Shown: one piece after another, positions 43,557 to 54,900 of the stretch
Layout of the letters: every line of letters starts with the position of its first letter
Position numbering within the stretch: the first letter of the stretch is position 1
Assembly (NCBI GenBank): GCA_022575985.1
Contig: JAKSXM010000007.1
Coordinates: 11,038,501-11,102,500, forward strand
DNA: 64,000 bases
Direction of reading: 5' to 3'
Origin: Anagrus nilaparvatae
Lineage: Eukaryota; Arthropoda; Insecta; Hymenoptera; Mymaridae
Made by a program: the position numbers and the translations under genes
Notes under the pieces: generated by a model
Databases searched by the model: none
What the model was told of the DNA's origin: nothing
The model's input: the letters and a program-made list of their open reading frames with translations, nothing else

Positions 43557-45573
43557 ATATTATTTATGAACTTTTTAGAAGAAAAAAAAGTGTAAAAGAG
43601 CTTTAGTTTCGGATATAAATGGAGGGGACACTATGTATACCGTTCCTGCGAAAACCACCCAAATATATTTAAAATATATTAATTATATATCATTTCCCTG
43701 GGAATCCGAATTTGACCTTATTTCGATTATACAAAGTTCTGTATTACGAAAATCCAAATAAAAAGTTGAAAAAGTGAAAAAATGGAGAAAAATAAAAAAA
43801 ATTATTTTGTTAATATATTTGAAATTTTGCAAACCAGGGTATTTAAAAATAAAATTATTTTTAATATACCTAGAACTTTTGTCAAATTTATCTGGGAATC
43901 TGAATTTGACCTTATTTTAAGCATATAAGGTCACCAAAATCCTGAAAATCCAATATAACGGCAAAAGAACGAGAAAAATCGATCCAAAGTCGAGTAATTT
44001 ACGTTATTTGGAGATTAAAGATGGCCAACCACATCGAGTTAGGAACGGCACCAAAAAATATATTTATAAAAAAGTCTCCTCCCAAATTTTGAAGAAAAAA
44101 TATGATTCGGTTTTTTATTTACACCACTTTAAAAATACAAAGTGAATTTTTCTATTCTCCGGGTTTTCCAAGGAAAATTTTGAAAAACTAATGACAAGAC
44201 CAAATTTCTGAAGAAATACTGAAGTCTCTCTTTTCTCATAATTTTTGAGTATATCTAGAAGAGCTGGGATAATAAAGAAGAACGGACAGATTAGAAAAGC
44301 TCAGTTTTGAGCTTTTTTCAAAATGCGCCCGGGCGATTATTTCAAAATTCACTTTTTCTAGTTCAGGTATTAAGTGTATATTAAAAGAATTCTTTGAAAT
44401 CTGGACACCGCAGCGCATGTCAGGTTGGCGTTCATTAAGGGGACCCGTGAAGAGAAAATTAAGTCTGAATCATCAAATTATTGTAGATAAGAGTTAATAC
44501 GTCCTACGTATGCATCTTTTTTGAAGTTAAGTTTTCTTTTCTTCTTTTGTAATTTTTTTTCGAATATAAGAATTATGTAATTTATAAAGATAGAAAACTT
44601 TTAAAACAGGTATTGTATGAAATACAAGCTGATTGGGTGTGGCTTTAATATATTTTTTTTGCAAAACTATTTTTTTACATAGAGAGTGTTTTAAAAAAAG
44701 TAACGCGAATTTAAGGTTTTAGTATATATGTTTGTTTGTATGTGAGTATAAAATCTCAAGTATGTAAAAAGTAAAATTTTAATTTTTCAATTAAACTTAA
44801 CTAAAATTAGCTGGTTTTATAAATTATAGTATCAGTGCTGAGTTATTTAAGAGTGATTCTTAGTGAATTCAGCAAAAGTTTCCAGGTCGGGTCGCTGAAA
44901 CCGGCTAAAAACTTTTTTTTGCCAATTACCTATCCAAAATGGACTATGTCCCCAAATTTTAGCCCTTAATATTGAAAACTAAGCCCAGGGCGAATTTTTG
45001 AAAAAAAAAGACGTTTTCATCTTTCCTCAGCCACCCATTCTTCTTTTATGTGCCATTCCTTCTGGAAATCATTAAAAATAATGAAAAAAGAGGTACTATA
45101 GTAAAATTTCCTCAGGAATCCAGTCATGCCATTAGTTTTTGAAAATTCCTACACGGGGAGCCAGGAAATCGATAAATTCACAGGGTATATTACGGAAACT
45201 ACAGAAAAATTGTATATCCGAATTTTTTATTCAGCTTCTCAGGAAAAGCGTGTTTTTATATATATTTTCGGATGCCATATCAACCTAGATGCGATCGAAC
45301 TTCCTAGACCCTAAAATAACCGAAAAATCGTGAATTTTCCTCAATTTTTCTCATTTTTTAGCAGTTTTTTTGAATTTTCCCGCTCTAAATGACTCCGAAC
45401 GATTTAAACAAGGTAAGATTCGGATTCCCAGGGAATTTCATATATTTTCTTTATTTAAATCCTTTTTAGGCTTCGATGTAAACGAGCTCACACCAAATGC
45501 CTTAAATACAAAATTTTGATTTTTATCGTTTTTTAGCAGTTTTTTTGAATTTTCCCGCTCTAAATTACTCCGA

Positions 45574-45693
45574 CCCGATCAGAATCAACCTCGGCATGTG
45601 GCGCGGCGTTAGCTAGATTCTACCTAGTTCTACCTAGAACTAGCAAGTGCCTAGCTAACGCCGCGCCACATGCCGAGGTTGATTCTGATCGGG
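45574..45693. mobile_element. 120 bp MITE with perfect 43 bp inverted repeats, GA duplication
   Basis: 45574-45616 and 45651-45693 are exact reverse complements, starting CCCGATCAGAATCAACCTCG. The mirror position in the right arm reads CTCCGAACGATTT (as complement, near 47550), an uninterrupted empty site; here CTCCGA and GAACGATTT flank the insert, so 2 bp GA is duplicated. The element is strikingly GC-rich (GTGGCGCGGCG) against its surroundings. The 34 bp loop contains CTACCTAGTT and CTACCTAGAA. Confidence 0.92.
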
Positions 45694-46231
45694 GAACGAT
45701 TTAAAAAAAGTAAGATTCGGATTCCCAGGAAAATTTTACATATTTTCTTTATTTAAATCCTTTTTAGGCTTCGATGTAAACGAGCTCACACCAAATGCCT
45801 TAAATACAAAATTTTGATTTTTATCGTTTTTTAGCAGTTTTTTTGAATTTTTCCGCACTACATGACCCTTTATGATTTAATTAATGTCAAATTCGGGTTT
45901 CCAGTAAAATTTTAAACTTTTTCTATACTTTAATAATTTTTTGGCTTTAGTGTAAAAGAGTTTATAGAAAATTCTATAAATTTAAATTATTTTTTAGCTC
46001 TATATTGGTCACTAGGTAGAATTCGGAGTTACATTCTAAAAATATGGCTATTCTTTAGAGAAAAAAAATTTTTTAAATAATAATTAATGAATTACATATT
46101 TTGATAATCTTTAAAAGAATGAGTTTTTTAATAAAGAGAAAATTATTCTATTAAAAAAATTTTTATTGATATTTATATAATATTTAGCTTACAATAATGT
46201 ATTTAGAAAATATTTTTATAATTTAGATAAT

Positions 46232-46993
46232 TTATTTACAAATAGAATCCATATTCTTTAGATATTGAGTGTATTTGGAATGAGTATGCCCTAATTTTAT
46301 TTTTATTTTATCATCTTCATTTGTAGCCGATACATTGTATAAAATTTCATTAAAGCCTACTTTAACACGGGTCTCAGTATCATGCCATTTGTAGATATTT
46401 TTTGAACAACTTTGTAATACAGATATTTTAGCTATTAATTCATCTTCAATTATATCTGTAATAAAACCTACCGCCCAAGTTTTTGAGATTACGAAAGAGA
46501 CATAAGTATTTGCTGACCATTTATAAGCTATTTTTTTCAACAAATTAAATCTTAAGGAATAACTTTCATCTGAACTTAAATATTTACAGCCAATTATTGT
46601 ATTTGATAATGGAGTAAAGTCGTGATAATTTCGTGTTCCTGGAATGGTATGCGCCATTGATGATGTTGTGTCACGTTCCAGGCTTAACTCCTCTCTGCTT
46701 ATTATTATTGTTTTTATTGTAGGTAAATGATGTTCACAAAATTCATCAATGCGGCTTACATTCATTATTTGATTATCAAATTCACGACGTAAACTTTCTT
46801 TGCTTGTATCTCTTTTTATCGTACCTCCAATGATATCACAAGTTGATTTACCGTGAGAAGTTGCAAAAAATATCCACTTAGCATCAATACCAAAATTCTT
46901 TTTATGTTGACATAAATTGTATAGGTTGGAACAATTTTTGTATTGTCCAGGACAACCATCGCTAACATACTCAATTTTCTTAATTTGAGGCAT
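46232..46993 (-). CDS. Transposase-like ORF inside the long-TIR element (5'-truncated)
   Basis: 253 codons from the ATG at 46993. Near the start is YVSDGCPGQYKN and about 35 residues later WIFFATSHGKSTCDIIGGTI followed by KR. In RNase-H-fold integrases/transposases a strand with D-x-G-x-Q-F/Y is followed by a helix carrying G-K-x-E/D; the two motifs have that order and spacing, so I infer the second half of a DDE/D catalytic core. The first catalytic Asp region is missing. Sense appears to extend eight residues upstream of the ATG (VRYIKEN) before a stop, after a poly-T tract ending CAG at about 47030, so the gene is probably 5'-truncated or an upstream exon was lost. The C-terminal half (KYSANT-like text, TWAVGFI, GHTHSKYTQY) is unfamiliar. 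I recall similar proteins annotated as uncharacterised in insects and cnidarians. Confidence 0.55.
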   Translation of the reverse strand: MPQIKKIEYVSDGCPGQYKNCSNLYNLCQHKKNFGIDAKWIFFATSHGKSTCDIIGGTIKRDTSKESLRREFDNQIMNVSRIDEFCEHHLPTIKTIIISREELSLERDTTSSMAHTIPGTRNYHDFTPLSNTIIGCKYLSSDESYSLRFNLLKKIAYKWSANTYVSFVISKTWAVGFITDIIEDELIAKISVLQSCSKNIYKWHDTETRVKVGFNEILYNVSATNEDDKIKIKLGHTHSKYTQYLKNMDSICK

Positions 46994-47035
46994 GTTTTCT
47001 TTTATGTACCTTACAATATATTTTTAAAAAACCTG

Positions 47036-47036
<1 letters not shown>

Positions 47037-47068
<32 letters not shown>
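47037..47068. repeat. Poly(A) tract
   Basis: About 30 consecutive A on the plus strand, i.e. a long T tract directly upstream of a CAG on the coding strand of the transposase-like ORF. Confidence 0.9.
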
Positions 47069-48330
47069 CTCAAAACCCTACTACGTCATGTTTACAATTT
47101 ACTTAGCTTATTGTTTTAATGAATAATATGAATACAATAAAAATGTTTTTAATGTAACTCATTTATTTAATAATAATCAAGATTTATTAAATAAATCTTG
47201 TAAACATTGACGATTGCCACGCCACATAGCTTTAAATTTTTTATATACAATGTTTATTATTTTTAGCGCTAAATTTAAATTATTTAAAATTTTTTTCGGA
47301 AATAAGATTATTAGTAATTTACATCTTTAATAATATAATATTTATTAATTTGTTATTATATACGATATAATAAATCTTATTAGGAACCTTAAACAGATAA
47401 AGTACACACAAAACTGCTAAAAAACGATAAAAATCAAAATTTTGTATTTAAGGCATTTGGTGTGACCTCGTTTACATCGAAGCCTAAAAATGATTTAAAT
47501 AAAGAAAATATGTAAAATTTCCCTGGAAATCTGAATCTTACTTTGTTTAAATCGTTCGGAGTCATTTAGAGCGGGAAAATTCAAAAAAACTGCTAAAAAA
47601 CGATAAAAATCAAAATTTTGTATTTAAGGCATTTGGTGTGAGCTCGTTTACATCGAAGCCTAAAAAGGATTTAAATAAAGAAAATATATGAAATTTCCCT
47701 GGGAATCCGAATCTTACCTTGTTTAAATCGTTCGGAGTCATTTAGAGCGGGAAAATTCAAAAAAACTGCTAAAAAATGAGAAAAATTGAGGAAAATTCAC
47801 GATTTTTCGGTTATTTTAGGGTCTAGGAAGTTCGATCGCATCTAGGTTGATATGGCATCCGAAAATATATATAAAAACACGCTTTTCCTGAGAAGCTGAA
47901 TAAAAAATTCGGATATGCAATTTTTCTGTAGTTTCCGTAATATACCCTGTGAATTTATCGATTTTCTGGCTCCCCGTGTAGGAATTTTCAAAAACTAATG
48001 GCATGACTGGATTCCTGAGGAAATTTTACTGTAGTACCTCTTTTTTCATTATTTTTAATGATTTCCAGAAGGAATGGCACATAAAAGAAGAATGGGTGGC
48101 TGTGGAAAGATGAAAACGTCTTTTTTTTTCAAAAATTCGCCCTGGGCTTAGTTTTCAATATTAAGGGCTAAAATTTGGGGACATAGTCCATTTTGGATAG
48201 GTAATTGTCAAAAAAAAGTTTTTAGCCGGTTTCAGCGACCCGACCTGGAAACTTTTGCTGAATTCACTAAGAATCACTCTTAATAAATAATAAATTTTTA
48301 TTTTTATTAAATTTATCTATGAGGCGAAAT

Positions 48331-48750
48331 TCGTGAGGCCGCCATTCAATGGTCATAACTGTCGTTGTCCATCCGTGTCATTTTTCAGATCCTTGAAATC
48401 TAGAATTTTCTAATACAGACCCATAAATGAATTTTGCAGAAAAATTCATTTCCAGATTCGTAAAATCAGAATCCATCATAGTGAAGAATAGGATAAATTC
48501 CGAAAATCATTTTCTGAAACCTTGTATTTGATGGTATTTTTTTGCTTTTTACCAATAATAACTTCTGATATTTTATCAAATATGCACTAATTTTTCGGAA
48601 TTTCGATTTATCTGCCTTAAAATCCTTCTAGTTTTTATTATTCTGCATTAGAAAGATTGTATACTTAATTTTCGGGATACGGGAAACTGCCCTGGATGGA
48701 AAAAGACAATTATGACCAATGAATGGCGCCCGCTGAAACCATTCACGACG
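48331..48750. mobile_element. Foldback MITE (GCCATTCAATGGTCATAA arms)
   Basis: The left block CGTGAGGCCGCCATTCAATG with TGGTCATAACTGTC and TCCATCC (48331-48381) is mirrored at 48695-48750 (GGATGG...GACAATTATGACCAATGAAT, GGCGCC, TTCACGACG). The arms are ~50 bp and diverged; the interior is ~320 bp and non-coding. Confidence 0.65.
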
Positions 48751-48759
48751 TTAGTTTTT

Positions 48760-49935
48760 TGGAAAACCTCGGGAAACTCCTGAAAATCGGGAAACCCAGA
48801 TGCCCAGATGCAAAATCAGATGCCCTATCAAAAAATTTTAGTTTTCGCTTTTTAAGCCCTTTTTTATAAAAAGTAATTTTAGCCATTTCTATTGGATACA
48901 AAAAAAAGGAGTAGGGGTAGAAAAAACAAATTTTTTTTGAAGATTTGAATAGCCAGTAAAAAATTAATCAATTAAAAAAAATGTCTTTTTTCGTTGAAAA
49001 ATAATCGTATTACCGTGAAATTAAGATTTTTTAAAAATTCTTCCTAATGATTCAAATGAAGGGGAGGGGGTCAAATGGGTATAATCTGGATTGAGAGACT
49101 TATAGAATAATTTCAATTTATATACTTAGAGGAATATGGGTTTAGTGAATTGGAATAATTTGGGGTTTAGTATTAAACTAAGTAGTAAAGGTGGTAATTA
49201 CAAATTTAATTAAATTACATTATACCTATAGCCCTTAGCTGCAGTAAACACGTTGCATATATTTATATTGTATTTAGACAAACCTTTTATAAGTTTTTTT
49301 TCTTCAATTATATAAAATTTATAAATTATTATTTTAGATATGACAATTAGCTTAAAGAAATCAAAAGAACTTATCCGAAAATGATCCATAATGTTTCTCA
49401 AAAAAATTATAATAGATATTGAGTACAAACGATATTATCAAGAAAGAAGTTCTTAAGATCCAAGATAATTTTTAAATAAAAAGGTTTTCAAGATGCTTTG
49501 ATAATAAGGAACATACAGGTACTCTGCTTTTAAAGATAATGAGTTAATACACGAAAACTTTAAGAAATATAGTCATTATTTATTGCGAATTTAATAAAAA
49601 TCACCAGAACGTATTATTTACAGCTTTTATTCAGGTACTACCCACTCGACATCAACCCAGGAATTTTGGAGGACTAAACTAGAAATAAGGTCTATTTAAC
49701 TATTAGAATCGAATTATTTGCTGGTTTTAAAACAAGATATTAAGAAGAATGGATTTATTCCTTGAATCAAAACTAGAAATAAGTCGTTTCGGTTTTGTAA
49801 AATAGAAATTTATTGATTTCTAGTTTTAAAACCAGGAATCAGATTTTAAAAAATAAAGTGAAATAATTTCTTGATTTAAAAGTAGAAACTAATAAATATA
49901 TATATATTTTCTAGTTTTGAAACAATTTAGAATTC
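48760..49935. other. No gene seen between elements
   Basis: AT-rich, with a few short frames. 49640-49920 has repeated TCTAGTTTTAAAACAAG/CTAGAAATAAG phrases in both orientations that may be a decayed element. Confidence 0.4.
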
Positions 49936-50173
49936 TACACGCAAAAATTTGTAAGACAGAAATAGTGGCATTAAATAAAGTCAGAAAAAGTGACGGCGCA
50001 TACTCCGGTTTTTGTGAATTCTATGCTAGAATTTCAGGCATAAAAACCACGTGACAGTTTGGTATTTATGCCTGAAATTCTGGCATAGAATCCACAAAAA
50101 GCGGAGTATGCGCGGTCGCTTTTTCTAGTTTTATTTAATGCCACTATTTCTGTCTTATAAATTTTTGCGCGTA
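49936..50173. mobile_element. MITE with ~110 bp inverted arms
   Basis: The arms start TACACGCAAAAATTTGTAAG (left) and TACGCGCAAAAATTTATAAG (right, complement) and stay paired through AGACAGAAATAGTGGCATTA and GCGCATACTCCG to TTCAGGCATAAA near the middle. It is nearly all palindrome, 238 bp, with TA at both outer edges. Confidence 0.8.
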
Positions 50174-51977
50174 AACCTGTATCCCATAGTAAAAATAAAC
50201 AATACCTGAGCAAATGAAAGGATTTTAATCAAGATTTTTGATTTGATTAACCCTGTTTTTTTGAATTAACAAAGGATGTTTAAATTCACAGGTTATAAAA
50301 ATTTATTTTAAGCACATATAATATAATTTAGACTATTAAATGTGATTTACATAAATTTTTAAATTATTGGCAAATAATTATTACAAATGAAATTACTGTT
50401 AAAATAACGAGTTTACGAGGTTTTATTTCATTACTATCTTAAATATAAGCGATAAATAACTTTTTTCCTAAGTGTTAAAAATTTGATAAACATTTTGATT
50501 GATTGATTGATTAAAAAACATTTAGGTACAGTTTACAAAAGATTGAAGTACAAAAATATGAACTAAATAGATTGCGCGCGCTAATTTACAATGTATTTTA
50601 AAATAAAATATGTCTAGTTGTAATGAAATAATCCATATATATTATATGTATGCAATTTTTCAAAATATATATTATTTTAAAACAGTCTTCAGCTCTTTTT
50701 TTTTTATTACGTCAATTAAATATTGAAATGCATATTATACAATGCATTTTTTAATATACTTGAGTTTAAAAAAATTAATTTTCATAATTATAATTGCAAC
50801 TAATTTAAATTATAATAATTTTTTTTTTTTTTAATTATAACTAAGAAGCCAGCCCCCTCAAAATCATATTTCATGTTTAATCGCAGTAAAAGTGGCTCAA
50901 TTAATTATTAAAAACAATTAAACAGTAAGATGCAGATTGCAAATAATGAACTATTGCTATGATTTTAATAAAATATTATCATTTTTATTTTCAATATTTA
51001 TCTCAAAAAAAAATATTTAATATTGCATCTGAGAAAGCAAATATTGATTACTGATCCCTTTTCACCCCTCAAAATAAATTTTTCTTTCTTCCTGGTAGGC
51101 GAAATCAAGAGCGAAATTTTATAATAGGATGATAAAATACTCGAATGAGTTTTCATATGTTATGTAACGAATCCACAACTGATGTTAAGTATTAGTTTAA
51201 ACATTTTTATTAAAATTTATAATTATTTTTAAATTATAATAAATTTTAAAATTTAGCAATTTTTATACAATGATACTGAAAAGCATCAATGAATTGACCA
51301 ATTAGATAAAATGGACGATTTTATAATAAAATGAGAATGTATTGTATTTCTTATACTTATTTCTCTATTTTTGAATATATTTAATTATTTAATTATAATT
51401 ATAAATACACAAAATTTTATTAATAATTAAGTATTTTCAAAGATAATAAAAATTAAATAACACGCGAGCGTATGTGACCGAAGACATTCTTGTATACCTT
51501 TCACCGCTAGCGCTCAATATCAAAATATGAATCATATCATGCGCATGACAAAACCAGCGTGACCAATCAAAACATAAGTAATTCGATGAGCAGATTTGAT
51601 CACATGGCTGTTATTTAATGTAGGAAAACACATCAAATTACATTGAAAGAATCAATTAATCAATTAACACTATATTAAAAAGAAAATTTTATAAATTTTA
51701 CAAGTTTTTTTTTTTTGAAACATCAATCAAATAGTTTTCTAAATAGTATTTAAGCATATTTAATATTCTGATTGTCTTTTATTCAGGCGAGTGAATGGAT
51801 TGAGTGAATTCTTTTTTTGGTTCTTTTGTACAATTTTTTACGTGAGTAATTAATATGAAAAAATCTGTTATTAAAAATTAACATTTTAAAAAAACTAAAA
51901 ATAATATTATTTTAATAATCGTTTTAATTCAAAACTATCGATAATAAACGATTTTACAGCAGATTATTATTTTTTTT
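50174..51977. other. 3' flank of the SLC5 gene; no other gene seen
   Basis: AT-rich. A (GATT)n run lies at about 50497-50512. The region between 51470 and 51610 is less AT-rich (GCGAGCGTATGTGACCG, CACCGCTAGCGCTC) but shows no gene or paired repeat. The 3' UTR of the transporter must lie just below 51978. Confidence 0.4.
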
Positions 51978-54900
51978 TTAATTTTTTATGGTTTCTTCTT
52001 TGTTTTGTCTACGCCTTATTTTTGATGCTACGAATGGTGTAAATAAATTGGCATCTAATTCGTTGTTATTTGTCTTTGCTTGTAATTTATTTATTATTAT
52101 ACTTGCTGTGTAACCAACGATTATTGTTATTAGAGTACCCATTGCACAGTACAGCATGTAAGAGATTCGATTTATGTATGGAACTTCATTTTCATTGTTC
52201 CTAAAAAAAAGATATCGTATGTAATATTGAATGGGGTTCTCGCTTTATTACAGAGAAATTAAATGAAAATTAATGATTTTAAACTATGAGATCACTTTTT
52301 TTCAGTTTTATATTTTAAAATTGTTACTTTTTCGTCAAAAAAATTAATTAAAAGCAAAATTTTTTCTGACAAATTTCCTCTAAATCTTTTAAATAAACCT
52401 TCTTATTGTTGTAAAAATTTATAAATTTAATTATTAAAATCAACAGAAAATTTCCCATTAAAAAAAAATGATTTTTTACTCTTATGAATTTATCGTTCAA
52501 ATTGATGAAATGAATTAATTGTTTTAAGACTTTAACGATGATTAAACGAACAAGGAAATCAATTTTTGATTTATTTAACTCAACGTACCGATAGGTGGAC
52601 GAATTAATCGCCTCTTTTTTTAATAAACCTAACATGTAGTATTATAGTTAACAATTTTTTCAAACCATTATATAAAATATAAATTTTAAAAAAATTTATA
52701 ATTTACAAGAAATTTAATTTTTAATTTATAGAAAGGTGTTAGATTGCGCGACGAATTGTCCTGAGATCTCCGGAGATCCCTAAAATTGTTTTTAATTATT
52801 TTATTTCAAATGAATGAAGCTTATTATTCTAAAAATGCTTAAAAATAGTTTCAACAGGCCATCATTTTTTATTTTATTACATTTATTTTTAAAGATTTGA
52901 TGTGTGAATTTGTATATTTTTATTGATTTACTTTTAAATTCACGTATTTATTATATTTTTATTAAGACTAGTTGTTTGTAAAGACATAATCCATTTAAAA
53001 TCTTAAAAATTAATGACTTGAGCCCTTTTTGAAACGTCTGAATTTTATGATTAGTTTTAGGGCTATTTTAAATTGAAAATTATTATTATTTATGACAATA
53101 TCAATAAAAAGATAATGTTTAGTTTTTTTTATGTTATTATACTGTTAGGTAAAATAAACCATTATGAAAATTTTGTTATTGCTGGAGGAACCGTAGGGCC
53201 AATAATTTGGTAAAAAATGCCATTAAATTGAATAAGACAGGAATGTTTTTTATACTTACTCTATCGACAATGTTGAATAATTGGCGTTTTCTGATGATAA
53301 TGTGAAATTACAACCATTTGTACTGAACGGTAATGGCGTTTCTGGTACTTTGGGTCCAAAACTTGCATATAAGCAAGTCAATACGGCAATAATCATTCCA
53401 ATAATAGCACCATTTTCATTGCTGTTTTCAAAGAATAAACCAAGGGTAAAAATACCTAATATTGGCCCAGATATTGAACCAAATATCGACATTGACAGGA
53501 TAATCAAACTTTCAAAACGACCAGCCAAAAATGCTACACCAATAATGACTAAACCATTGATTATGGCCATAATTTTTCCGTACAAGGTTGCTTTATCTTC
53601 AGGAAATTCTTTACTAAATTTTGGATACAACGGCTTCAGGTAATCCTCGAGAAATACAGCTGATAAAGAATTTAGCATTGCAGAAACGGTGCTTAAACTA
53701 GCACAAAATACACCAGCTACAAAAAGACCAGCAATTCCTGGATAAACTGACATTTTTGTTGCCGCAAAATAAGGCAGAATTTTGTCATACGAGGATATTA
53801 GCCCGGCTGTTTTTGGATCACAGTCTTTATAAACTGCATAAAGTACCAATCCAGAATATGCAGTTAATGAACCAATAGCCGCTGTCAAAACTGTGCATAA
53901 ATATAAAGCTCGACGTGCTTCACCAATCGTTCTAGAAGAAATATTTTTTAACTTTAGCGAGCTGCAATAAATATTTTTGTAAGATAATAAAAACGTACTT
54001 AACAGTCTTGAATCTTTGTGTTTCTACTTGATTAACACCATACAATGAAAGAAATGTAAAAAATGATCCTGTTATTAAAGTAAACCATGTGTGTTTAATT
54101 GTTGGATCCATGCGAAAACTATATAAAAATAATAAATTTATTTATTTATTTGTTCAGAAAATAAATTACAAAAAATTTCCTAAAAGAGACGGAGTAACCC
54201 CATCTGTATAAGGATTTTGGATATTACAATAGTGTAGAAAAAAAATATATACATTAATTATATAATTAATACAATAATTTGAAATATAAAATAACATTAA
54301 TAAATTTAAAAATTTTAATTAAATTAAGTCAATAAAAAACTAATAACAATTTAAATAACAAATTAATATAAAATAATTTAAAAGTTTTAAATATAATTAT
54401 TTTTCCAAATTTTATTACATTATCACTAAGTAAGATATTTTATTTTAATTTATTGAAAGTTCATGCGTGTATTTATTTTGTGGATATAATATGTTTCTTC
54501 AGTCTTGATTTTCTTGCTCTTTTTAAATTGCTTAAGATCATGATTTAACTTGTATAAACTTGTTAAGACTATATAGTAGGAGCTTTTTTTAAATATTTCT
54601 TTATTAATATCAAGAATAATTAGGCTTTTATTTCTTGTTTTGCTAGTTGATTTTTTGTAATCTTCAGAACACTTGTCATAGTGGTGTAAAAGTGAATGTA
54701 ATTTAAAGGTGTTTTTGACATCAAGTATTTCTGCTTTTCGTTCTGCGACTTTTTTAAGTATTCTGTTTAAAAGGTTATGCAAGGCGTTGCTTTCTTTATT
54801 ATAGGCACCGCCCCATACAATGACACAAAGCATAGTACATTATTTTTTTAATTTTTGTGTTTATGTGATTTAATTTGTATAATAAAAATAGGAATTATCG

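Larger units (their letters stand above)
38065..44208. repeat. Recent segmental duplication, copy 2
   Basis: Near-identical to 24592-28497 except for the 2186 bp insertion at 41371-43556 and small indels. It matches up to CTAATGACAAGACCAAATTT at about 44208, where copy 2 continues into the outer right arm of the inverted-repeat element and copy 1 does not. Confidence 0.9.
38597..44665. mobile_element. Large inverted-repeat element, copy 2 (both arms present)
   Basis: The outer arms pair ACCACACCCAAT (38620) with ATTGGGTGTGG (44632), CAGTTTGATGACTCGGAC (38839) with the complement of GTCTGAATCATCAAATTATT (44463), and ACGGGTCCCCTGAATGAGCG (39877) with GGGGACCCGTG (44440). The inner arms pair up to about 40560 and 43640. 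The left arm carries about 1 kb (38870-39875) missing from the right. Core phrases (AGTAAAATTTCCTCAGGAAT, AGATTCCCAG) are shared with the arms of the transposon at 44847-48283, so the two families are related. The spacer shows no gene. Confidence 0.6.
44847..48283 (-). mobile_element. DNA transposon with ~870 bp terminal inverted repeats
   Basis: The arms 44847-45840 and 47411-48283 are inverted copies. Their tips read TTAAGAGTGATTCTTAGTGA, so a TTAA stands at both outer edges, consistent with a TTAA target duplication. Each arm contains two tandem ~170 bp units (TTAGCAGTTTTTTTGAATTT, CACACCAAATGCCTTAAATA). The left arm is longer only because of a 120 bp MITE at 45574-45693. Between the arms lies one minus-strand ORF (46232-46993). 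TTAA plus long TIRs occurs in piggyBac and Kolobok, but the ORF does not obviously match either. Small frames in the arms (45126-45314 and its mirror 47816-48004) are repeats of each other, not genes. Confidence 0.85.

Noticed and set aside
45126..45314. 62-codon frame mirrored at 47816-48004
   Set aside because: The two frames are the left and right TIR copies of one transposon; mirrored DNA explains the conservation.
52348..52635. 95-codon minus-strand frame
   Set aside because: Falls inside an intron of the SLC5 gene bounded by clear splice sites, with low-complexity composition.
53281..53643. 120-codon plus-strand frame
   Set aside because: Antisense shadow of the largest SLC5 exon.
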